Shown in pieces: positions 1 to 9,705 of a DNA stretch of 64,000 bases. Numbering within the stretch: position 1 is the first letter of the stretch; each line of letters starts with the position of its first letter. A program made the position numbers and the translations under genes. The notes under the pieces were generated by a model, which had not been told where the DNA came from, made no database searches, and was given only the letters and a program-made list of their open reading frames with translations. Origin of the DNA: Curvularia sp. ZM96 (lineage: Eukaryota; Ascomycota; Dothideomycetes; Pleosporales; Pleosporaceae); assembly GCA_022457065.1 (NCBI GenBank), contig JAJGBQ010000005.1, positions 1 through 64,000 of the forward strand, in the 5' to 3' direction.

Positions 1-51
1 TACGTATTGCTAAGGTTAATTGCGTCCTGTTACGAGAACTCATCAGCACCT
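1..51 (+). other. Untrimmed Oxford Nanopore adapter and native barcode (not genomic)
   Basis: Bases 1-11 (TACGTATTGCT) match the 3' end of the nanopore ligation adapter. Bases 12-19 (AAGGTTAA) and 44-51 (CAGCACCT) are the two constant flanks of the native-barcode oligo, and the 24 bases between them (20-43) match native barcode 20 as I remember the list. The telomere array starts immediately afterwards. The match is to known kit sequences from memory. The stretch should be masked as assembly contamination. Confidence 0.93.
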
Positions 52-184
52 CCTAACCCTAACCCTAACCCTAACCCTAACCCTAACCCTAACCCTAACC
101 CTAACCCTAACCCTAACCCTAACCCTAACCCTAACCCTAACCCTAACCCTAACCCTAACCCTAACCCTAACCCTAACCCTAACC
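52..184 (+). repeat. Telomere array, (CCCTAA)n, C-rich strand
   Basis: About 22 uninterrupted CCCTAA units, the complement of the TTAGGG telomere repeat used by most filamentous ascomycetes. The C-rich strand reads inward, so this is the left end of a chromosome. It sits directly against adapter sequence, so the sequenced molecule ended in the telomere. Open reading frames here are repeat translations and are not genes. Confidence 0.97.
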
Positions 185-2468
185 ACACAGCGGTTCGGGC
201 CGGGTTGATGTTCATCTCTTTTCTTTCTTGCTTGCTTTCTTTTTCTTCCCTCCCTCCTTCTTGCACGCGTTCTACTCCCCGTTCTATCCTTGCCCGTAAC
301 GCCTTGCCCTACCCTCTTTCTTCTCCTTCACCCCTCCCTGTTTACGTAATCTCTTCCTAAATACGGTAACCCTAACCCTCGCGTAAATATACCTCCCTAA
401 CCCTGCCTTAACTCTATTTACCTATAAACAAAACACAACGCCGTCCTACCCGCCTTACCCTTTCTTATTTTCTTTCTTCTACTCCTTATATTCTTGCTAC
501 TATCTCTTCTTCACTCTTCCTCTTCTTCTAGCTTACCTAACTACCTCTTCTCTCTCACCCTCTCTTTAAATACTAGCTCCCTAACCCTCGCTCAAATCCA
601 GCTCCCTAACCCTCTCTTCACTTCGTCAACCCACAAACTAAACATAAAGCTATTCCCGCCCGCGTTTTGCTATCTTATTTCGCTTCTTTAACTAACTCTA
701 GCCGCCCCTTGCCCTTACCCCTAACCACTTCTCTCTCTCCCCTCTTCTCAAACACCATAACCCTAACCCTTGCTCAAACCTACCTCTCTAATTATATCTT
801 AACTCCGTCAACCTACAAACTAAACACAAAGCCATTCCCGCCCGCGTTTTGCTATCGTATCTATCTTCTTTTACTCGTTCTAACTGCACTCCTACCCTAA
901 CGGGCAACGCCTTTTCCTTTTGCTTCTCTAATCTCTTTTCTCCTACCTTCCCCCTCTTTCCCTTACTCTTAATTCTAGTAAATCTGCTCAACTTTCTAAT
1001 TCTATACTACAAACTGCTAAGCTCTACATATGCCCCTCTCCTTATTCTCTTTTACCTCTCTCTTCTTAGCAAATCTTAATTCTTTACATCTATTTACTAT
1101 GATTTCTATCTACTTGCAATAATTGATATCCTTTTGCTACTCTTTATATCTACTCTACTACCTTAGCTCTATATATCTTTCCTAAATCTTCTCTTCTATC
1201 TTGTCTCATCAACGCGCTCGGCCCGGGTCTCTATCTTCTTCTTTTTCTTCTTTCTTCTCTTTTCTCTCTTCTACCATCTCTCTCTAAATACGATAACCCT
1301 AACCCTATCTTGACTTCGTCAACCCGCAAACTAAACACAAAGCCGTTCCCGCCCGCGTTTTGCTATCTTATCTATCTTCTTTCACTCGTTCCGCCGGCGG
1401 TTCTGCCCTAACGGGTAACGCGTTTTCCCTCTACCCTTTCCATATTACTCTCTGTTTATAATCTATCCACAAATCACACTCAATTACATCAATTTTTGCA
1501 AATTTGCTACGATTTTATCCAAATCGTCTACAAAATCTGCAAAATAGTACTTTTAAACTACTTTTTGTAGCTTCCAAGTCTTTTCTTTCTTTTGTAAAAT
1601 AATAATCTTTCTATCCAAATACACTCGTCTACCCGCCAAATTACATAGCTTAACCTATTCTATCTTTCGCCCTCCCCTGATAGCTACCCTCTTCTCTTCT
1701 TAAAAACCGGAATTGTAACTCTATATTCCTTAAATCATAATAATAATAAAAGCCTTTTTCTTTCTATACTTAAATATCCTCACTTTCGCTTCTACCGTCC
1801 CAAAACTCACGATTCTCCCCCAAATACCAGAACCCTAACCCTGCTACTTGCTCTTCCAGTCTGTGAATATCGGCTATTTACCCTTCTATTCTGTTAATAT
1901 CTACAATTTATCTTTCTATTCCCTTACTACTTTCTATCTATAACCACAACTCAGCTCAAAATTATATTCCCATCTACTATCTTCTATTTTCTCTTTCCCA
2001 TCTTTTCTATACCACGTAACCTCTCTTTTTACTCTTTTTACCTTTCTTTTCTTCTCTTCTCTTAATCTATTCCCCCCCGCTTACGTAACCTACTCTCGCT
2101 CCAAATACTAGCATTCTTATTCTATCTCAATCTATTAAGCTATAAACTAAACACAAAGCGGTTCGGGTCCGGGTGTTACTATCTTCTTTTCTATCAATTG
2201 CTTCTTCTTTCTGCAGTTTTGCTTGAACGGGCAACTAGTTCTTTCTTCTACGTACTCTCTACCTTCTGACTTGACAGTCCGAGCCCCTCCAAGTCAGCTC
2301 CCTCACTATCTCTAAATATTAGCCCCCTAACTCTCTATCTACCTTCTTCTATTACGCTCTGCATTTTGCCCAAGTCTTTCTCTATATACGCTTCTATTAC
2401 GCTCCGCGTTCTGCCCAAGTCTATACTCAAAACCTCTTCTCTCTCTAATCTCTATATCTCTCTACTCT

Positions 2469-2572
2469 TGTGACACCGACGGCTTAGCTCCGCATATCTC
2501 TACTTCTGTGACACCGACGGCTTAGCTCCGCATATCTCTACTTCTGTGACACCGACGGCTTAGCTCCGCATA
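2469..2572. repeat. 38-bp tandem repeat, nearly three copies
   Basis: A 38-bp unit beginning TGTGACACCGACGGCTTAGC is repeated with almost no divergence at 2469, 2507 and 2545. It lies outside the duplicated 6.8-kb unit. Confidence 0.85.
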
Positions 2573-4042
2573 TATCTCTCTATCTCTCTTCTTCCACTCT
2601 CTATAGCTTATCTACCCTAAATCTTAAGTATTAGTTGAATCCCTACTACCATTGCATTCGTCAACACCTGCCCCCATACCTCACATCTATGCCGTTTTTC
2701 TACCTTGTTTGTACTGTACTTACTGTTGCTACTACTGACCCTAGCTTCGCGCTTACATTCTATCTTGTGACACCTGACGGGTTCGGGCCGGGGTTTTCTC
2801 TCTCTTCTTTTTCATCTCCTCTTTCACTCCCTAGCTTACGTAATCACCTCGCTTCTTTTACTCGTTCCGACGGCGGCTCTATGCTTGAGCTTGAATGGGG
2901 CCTCTCTTGTACGCCTTAGTAGTCGCCTTCTCTCTCTATCTTCTACCCAAGTCTCCCTACTCCTCTAACACGGTAACCCTAACCCTGTCCTTGCTTAGTC
3001 CATTGACAAAGTAAACACAAAGCGCTTTGGGCCTGCGTTTCGCTATCTTCTTTTCTTCTCTTCTCTTCTTCTACTACCTGTATCTCTCTTCTTACTTACC
3101 CTCTACTTACATCATCCCCCCTATTCCTTAAACACGGTAACCCTAACCCTTCTATAAATCTAGCTCCCTAACCCTATCCTTACTTAATCTATCGACAAAG
3201 TAAACACAAAGCCGTTCGCGCCCGGGTTTCGCCATCTTCTTTTCTTTTCTTACCTTCTTCTACTTTCTCTCCTATCCCTGCCTCTATCTCTCTTCTTACT
3301 TAGATAAGCCATCTTATCTTCTGTTACGCTCCGCGTTCTGTATAAGTCCTCTCCTTATCCGCCTTACCTAACCCCTTAGCCTTTAGCCCATATCTCTCTC
3401 TCTTTCTTCTCTTCCTCTCCTACTCTATAACACCTAAGCGGTTAGCGGTTAGCGGTTACACCTTTCTTTTATTTGCTCTTCTTCTCTCCACTCTCTCTCC
3501 CTGAATACCATCTATCTAGCTCTATCTGAACTCCCGTCTAGCCACAAACTAAACACAAAGCGGTTCGGGCCCGGGTTTTGCTATCTTATTTCTCTTCTTG
3601 AACTCATTCCGCCCGCCCCTTCCCCTTCCCCCCAACTACCTATCTAACCTCTCTCCTCTCCTACTAAATCTAGCAACGCCAACTCTATCTTGACTTCGTC
3701 AACCCACAAACTAAACACAAAGCGGTTCGGGCCCGGGTTTTATTATTATATTTCTCTTCTACTACTTCTCTCCCTCCCTCTCTCTACTTATCTACTCCCT
3801 CTTCTCTCTAAATACTATAACCCTAACCCTTACTTAAACCTAGCTCCCTAACTATATCTTGACTCCGTTAACCCACAAACTAAACACAAAGCGGTTCGGG
3901 CCCGCGTTTTGCTATCTTATCTATCTTCTTGTACTCGTTCTAGCGACCGCTCTATTCTTACGGGTAACGGGTTCCCCCTAGTCTTACTAAATCTCTCTCT
4001 AAATACCACCTCCCTAACCTAGTCTCCATTCTCTCTATCTTG

Positions 4043-4113
4043 CTTTTCCTGCTCTTACTCTCTTCCCTTTCCTGCTCTTACTCTCTTCCCTTTCCTGCTC
4101 TTACTCTCTTCCC
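4043..4113. repeat. 23-bp tandem repeat, three copies
   Basis: The unit TTTCCTGCTCTTACTCTCTT plus CCC occurs three times in a row just outside the 3' end of helicase copy 1. The second tandem unit (about 10852-10900) keeps only two copies. Confidence 0.75.
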
Positions 4114-4279
4114 CTTAAGTACGTAGTCTACTTCTGACTTCAAGTCCCGCGCCCCACCATGTCAGATTACTTATCTTGTCGCCTCTTTTACCCTCTACCT
4201 TCTATCAACGCCTCTCTCTTAGCTGTTAACGGGTATATGTTTCTTTCTTTCTTTCTATGCTACCTAAGTCTACTTACTA

Positions 4280-7200
4280 TTACTCTACAGCGCCATCACC
4301 CTCTACAAGCTTCAGCACTAGTCGGATCCCTACCACCATTGCGTTCGTAAACACCTGCCCCCACACCTCTTCTCTACTCCTCCTACCAAGCCATGCTGCA
4401 TATGCATCGTCTCCCATCTCTCCAAATCCTGCCTCTCGAATCGTCTGAATCCCAACCCGTGTCAACCGCGCTGCATATGCTAGCGGTATCACTACGTTCG
4501 GCCACTGACACCGATTCTCCATCCCCTCCCCTGTTGCGCAGTACTTCTGACTTACCCAGCACCGCCGACAGTTATTTTTAACGGTCCGATCTAAAATCTT
4601 CTTCCGGAACTTGTCAGCATCCGCCCCGGACGCCCTCTCCCACGCCGAGCACCCCAGCACCCAGTGCTTCTTCCACTGCTCTTCCTCCTTTGTCACAAAC
4701 TGCTGCCCTACTACCCAGCAGATCGCACACCCACCCCGCAGCTCCGTAAACATTTCCTCTACTACCGCCCACTCTTGTGCCCAACGCTCGTGCTCCCCAA
4801 GCCACACGTCTTCCCTCCCCACACCGGTCACACCGCACCGCATCGATATCCCTACACCCTACCCCTTGCCCGTCTAAGTACGAGCTCATTAGCTCCCGAC
4901 GGCACCCACTCCCAATTAAAAACGTCCCCATTGCCTGCACGTCAATATCACCGCTCTCCTGCTCCATTCGCTTCTCCACCTCTCCATGTTCCACCACCAC
5001 TACCACCTCAAACGCCTCTCCACCGCGCCCGCCACGCCCGCTCGCCTGCGCAAAGTCCGTCATGCTCCACGGCATCCCCACATGCAAGATGTACACAATC
5101 CCCGCGTAGTCCACTCCCGTCCCTAGTGCCGACGTAGCCACAATTAGCCCTCCTTGCTCTACCCACTCCTCTAGCCGCTCCCCTCGCTCCTCCACATCAG
5201 CGTGATAGTACCCACAGCCAATCTCCTCAGCCATTCGCTCACACTGCCCCTTGCTGAGACAGTACACTACCCCTTTCTGCCTAGACTGCCGCAGCTTCTC
5301 CGCCCACCGCTTGCACACCACCAACGCTGTGTCTTCTAGTGCCTTGCGTTGACACCACGACACAAAGTATCGAGCGTTCGGCCGCGTTGTGCTTGCCCGG
5401 ATATACGTCGCGTTACGCACCAGCATACTTGCCTCTAGCTCCCCTCCTGCACCGGCGGCAGCGTTGCTGTCAGCAATACCATCGGGCACCCAAGCAGCCG
5501 CAAGTTCTTCACCTTGAGCAGATTGTCCCGCCAGTGCCGTGCGGTAAACACCAAATGACACTCGTCCACTACTACCCGCTGCAGCAGTCCCTTGTCCTTC
5601 ATCAGCCGAGCATACCCTAAAAAGTTGCCGTTGCTAGTCGTGTCGCCTGCTACGTCTGCGCTGACCACAACCACAGACGCCGGGTTGTTCTCGCCATGCT
5701 TCCACTCCATACAGTCAACCCCACACCTACCAATTCGGCTAACCAAGTCCTCGATCAATGCCCGGTACGGCACCACCACGACTGTCACCCCGTTCTCCTC
5801 AATGCATGCCGGCAGCGTGAACAGCAAGCTCTTGCCCCCTCCTGTTAGAAGCACTACCACCAGCGGCGTCTGCTTATCCAACACGGCGTACAAAGCCTGC
5901 TCCTGTTCCATTGAACGGAACCCAACATCCTGCTTCCCCAGCACCTGCTGCAGTGCCCTCTGTACAGCGGCAGCTCGCGCGTCTTCCACCTGAACGGCCT
6001 TCTCTTTCGGGAGTATCGGCAACCCTGAGATACTCTCTCGCATCCGCCTTTTCCGCCTTCTCCTGCCCTCCTCGGCTGCTTCAGCCTGTCCATCTACGCC
6101 TAAAAAGCGGTGCCAAGCAGTACTCAGCGCCCGGAACGCGTCAATCGACCGCGTGCTGAGATGCTTGACAATGTCAATCGAGACGCTGTAGTTGCCCACG
6201 CCCATGACCGTCGATCGTGCGTTCTGCAGCTCAATCAAGTCTTCCTCGTCTTCATCCACCTCGGCTTCATCAATCTCGCCAATCTCGTCCTGATACCCCT
6301 TGCCAAACGACTCCCCTACCATGACTCGCCCAATCCCCACAGCCGTATGACGGTAGTCTAGCGTGTGCAGCTCTACACCCAGCCGTTTGCCTGTCTCGCG
6401 TCTTAGCACCCTCGTCAGTCGATCCGTATTCCATGCCCCCTGCTCATTACTCCACACGTAGTCGTCTAAGCCACCTCCCAGCACGCTCACCAGCAGAAAT
6501 TCTCGGAACGGCTGCAAGTAGCTCAAGTACAGCGCCATAATCTGCCCTAGCCGCGGCGGCAAAAAGCGCGGCACTACCTTCGGCTTGTCCCATTGAGATT
6601 GTGACTTGTGATAGCGCACAACAGTCATCACAGCACCATCCATGACAAAGACGTTGCGGTCCTGCAGCAGCCCGTTGCGGTGCCGCATCGTCACAATCTC
6701 AGAACCTCGCGCCGGCTGTCCAGACACAATGTGTACACAGCCTAGCATCAGCTCCAAGAAGCGGTCCATCTGCCGCAGATACGCCCGCACCTTTTTGCTT
6801 TTCCACCGGCCGTCAGAAGTCTGCAGTCGCATACCGCCCACTGTGCTCCGTGCTCTTGTTAGCATCCACGCCAGCCCATCTAACAGACGGTTGCCGGGAG
6901 TCGTGACAAACGACTTGCCCCGGGTTGTGAATGTAATGTCGTCTTGAATCTTTGCAAGATCAATGAAAAACCGTTCAGCAGTATTATCCACCCAGCACAG
7001 CTGCCAAAACTTGTCTTCTAGCTCAGCTTCCATGCTCTGAGCCATGATGCGGAAACGCTCAATCACAATCGGCCGGCCGCTAAGATAAAAGATCTTCTTG
7101 TCGGGCGACCAGTACGCGTTGCCAGCATTGCCTTCATTCAGCGCTGCATGCTTGCCATACGCAAGTAGACTGATCATAGCACTCATCGGGCTGAATGAGC

Positions 7201-8726
7201 CGTCTGCCAGATACTTCTTGCGCACATCTAAGAACTGCTCCCGGTCCTCTTCAGTCTGATCCTCGCGCTCAGCTGTGGGCAATATCTTTTCGACTGCTAG
7301 TACACGAACGCAGTAGATAACCCCAGCGAGCATGTACGAGAAATTCTTTGCCGTGCGCAAGCGGTTTGTCCGTGTGTCTATGCCTAGCACAGCCAGATAC
7401 TGCACCAACCCACTCGAAAACTCATCTGTGCCATAGCCTGTGAGAAGAAACGAAGCCAGCGAGTCGAGCAGCGCCTCCATCTGCGCAGCTGTGTTGCTGT
7501 CGCCTAGCGAAAGCCACAGCTGTATAGCCAGCGCCTTCTGATCATCCTTCCACTTGAACAGCTCACGGGCATCCTTCATCTTGTCAGCGGGCACAGCTCT
7601 GCGCGGCTGTCTCTGCACTACTACCACGTCATTGTTGCTGTCAACCGTGCCCTCCATGTCGCTGTCGTTGTACTCGCTCTCCATGCTAGTACCCCCATCG
7701 CTTGCACTGTCTACCTCAACAGCTCCATCACTCTGTGCCAGATATTGATCGATCCGACTCTCTTCATCGGCAACAATGCGAAGATAAAAGCAGACAAATC
7801 GGACTATATAGCTAGCGTACACTGCCTGACTCTCGGGGTTCTGCAGTCGGGCCAGCGGCCGCTGATCAACAACAGTCTGCTGCGCACTGCGAAGCCAGCG
7901 CCGCGTCTCCTGCGGCAGTGTTGCCAAGCCACGAACAGATCTCTCAATCAATTCTTCTATCAACTTTACAGCCTGCTGCAGCTTTGCTTCGTTGCGGTCG
8001 GGCAAGCGGGCTTAATAGCCTAGATAAGCGAGATTTCGGCCCTCCAGAAACGTCAACCACCCAGTCCTCTTAAACCAGCCTGTTTTATCAATCTTTGCAG
8101 TCTCTGCCATAACTTGCATGTCCTCTTCTAGCTCTTTTCGCACCTTCTGCCATGCGTTGAGTTGTTGTTGAACAACCTGATTTTGATCTAATTTTTCTCC
8201 ATTTTCCCCAACACCCAAATCAACCAAAAAATATTTCTGCAGCCCACCACTTCTGAAAAACGTCTGAACTTTGACAGAATCAAAGAGCGCACTTTTCTCT
8301 CCCTTCCATGCTTGCTGGTGATTTTTTCAGATGCATGCGCAAGATATTAATGTTGATAGTGAGAAATTCGCAGCTCTTGCAGCTAAATCCATCCAGCGGC
8401 GTCCCTAGCTCTTCAACTGGCTCAGCCGGCTGCTCGGGAAGATCAATGTTCTTTGGATCTTTTCTCTCATAGTGCGCAAAGTGCTGTATAATCTCTTCTC
8501 GCACGTTCACGGGTGTTTTGTGCTGCTCTAACAGATGTCTGTCTAGATTTACCACGCCGCTGCAGTGCTGCTTGCAAACTAGCACACCAAAGTCAGCCAG
8601 AAAGCAGAAAATATCGTCGCAGTTGTCTACCGAGACGACCGTCGTGCTGCGCGTGCGCGGGCTGCCGTTGCTACTCTCTGCGGCCTGTGATGCGGGCACG
8701 CGACTATGCCAGATGGGTAGCTCCAT
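4280..8726 (-). CDS. Telomere-linked RecQ helicase, copy 1 (near-intact, with frame breaks)
   Basis: Subtelomeric helicase of the fungal telomere-linked (TLH) class, about 1,480 codons. ATG at 8726 is chosen because upstream in-frame codons give only a TTG start. From the N-terminus: a DUF3505/OrsD-like region with two Cys-rich finger motifs (CKQHC...H, CKSC...MHLKK); a tyrosine-recombinase-like block (ARGSEI near 6705, HTLDYRH near 6360, NYSV near 6195); then RecQ motifs I (TGGGKSL, near 5840), II (DECH, near 5565), III (LLTATLPP) and VI (QASGRGGRGG, near 5050); then a C-terminal region with CAICW and CWVSQKYC. The frame is broken by an A-run that is 2 nt short near 8325, a G-run 1 nt short near 5448, a missing 2 nt in a CT run near 4815 and a TAA near 8013. 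The three indels are absent from the older copies, so sequencing error is possible. The helicase motifs are read directly; any role in telomere maintenance or spread is inference. Confidence 0.85.
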
Positions 8727-8759
8727 AAGACGCTTATATTTATAGTCCAAGTCTTAGTA

Positions 8760-9570
8760 GATAAAAAATTCACGTAGTTATATGCAAACAAACTCAACAC
8801 TTAGAATGAGTATTATTAAGAGAGTAGTGCGAGTACATTAGTGCTAATTTGCGTGTTTGTTGTTATGCTGATACAACCAGTTGTCAGACGTTACCCTGGT
8901 TCTCCCAGCAACGCTGTTGCTGGGGCCAAGCTCTTATCTAAATCTCACAGCGACTCTGTATAGTAGCTGCGCGATACTAGCTACTATTAAGAAGACTAGA
9001 AAAGTCTTTCTTGGTAACTCTATATGCTGCCACGACGTAGCCCTAAACTTGGGGTTAGCTTGGGGTTAAGCCCTAACCCTAGCCCTAACCCTATGTGCAG
9101 CAACTACCCTGTATACTTGTTTATACGAAGCTGCGAGTTTCGCACTACTATCAGAGAAACTAAAAAAGACTCTCTTAGTCACTGCATATACTATGACATC
9201 CTCTGGGGCCCATATCCAAATGCACTTGGGGTTAAGTGAGCCCTAACGCTAAGCCTATTCAAGCGCGATTCGGGGGTGTCAAATTTCGCGATTCGGGGGT
9301 GATCAGATCGCTTAATGCGGTATACAACCCTAACGCTAAGCCTATTTCGTTACGATTCAGGCCTAAATCGCCACCTCATATTGGTTAGGGTTAACTTAGG
9401 GTTAAGCCCTAAGCGTAACCCTATCTAAGCACGGGCTATACCTACGAACACCAACTCTCTACTATATTTCACTCTATAACTCACGCTATACTTATCGCAT
9501 TACTATAAAAAGTAGTTCGTTAAATACGCCTAAGTTTTCTGTATCTTAGATAGAAGTTGTATCTATTTTA
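8760..9570. repeat. Inner flank of tandem unit 1 with interstitial telomere-like motifs
   Basis: No gene is seen. The stretch carries short TTAGGG/CCCTAA-like runs (9047-9093 and 9380-9421) and a repeated CCCTAACGCTAAGCCT motif (9240 and 9327) followed by CGATTCGGG-like sequence. The same motifs follow helicase copies 2 (about 15825-16260) and 3 (about 19850-20180), and a relic lies at 49628-49726. Confidence 0.7.
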
Positions 9571-9580
9571 GATGCTATTT

Positions 9581-9705
9581 GGACCTTAGTTCCATGTCCT
9601 CTCCAAATCCACGGAACTAAGGTCGGGAAATTCAGCAACCCCTAACGGAACTAAGGTCATTCCGACCTTAGTTCTGTCGAGGATTGAGGATAGGATTGAG
9701 GATAG
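9581..9705. repeat. Unit-junction inverted repeat (GGAACTAAGGTC)
   Basis: GGAACTAAGGTC occurs directly at 9613-9624 and 9647-9658. It is inverted as GGACCTTAGTTCC (9581-9593) and GACCTTAGTTC (9664-9674), so 9647-9674 can form a hairpin with a 5-base loop. GGATTGAGGATA follows, and then the next 6.8-kb unit starts. The same arrangement recurs at the end of unit 2 (about 16400-16510). Confidence 0.75.

Larger units (their letters stand above)
185..4276. repeat. Telomere-associated sequence, pyrimidine-rich, with repeated core motif
   Basis: About 4 kb of CT-rich low-complexity sequence with no supportable gene. Degenerate telomere motifs (CCCTAACCCT) recur near 370, 590, 760, 1293, 1830, 2985, 3140 and 3817. 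A core of about 45 bp containing AAACTAAACACAAAG, then CGGTTCGGGCCCGGG or variants, then TTTTGCTATCTTAT, recurs near 627, 818, 1328, 2146, 3012, 3198, 3545, 3706 and 3876, often preceded by a TTGACTTCGTCAACC-like stretch. From 2899 onward the same sequence recurs in the second tandem unit at about 9706. Confidence 0.8.

Noticed and set aside
7..360. Open frames over the telomere array (NP, LT or GL dipeptide repeats)
   Set aside because: They are translations of adapter plus CCCTAA repeats without an ATG and are not genes.
2635..2919. 94-codon open frame in the telomere-associated sequence
   Set aside because: Low-complexity composition, no relative, and the sequence belongs to a repeat; chance ORF.
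4664..5620. Plus-strand open frames opposite helicase copy 1
   Set aside because: Pro/Ser/Cys-rich shadows of the minus-strand helicase.
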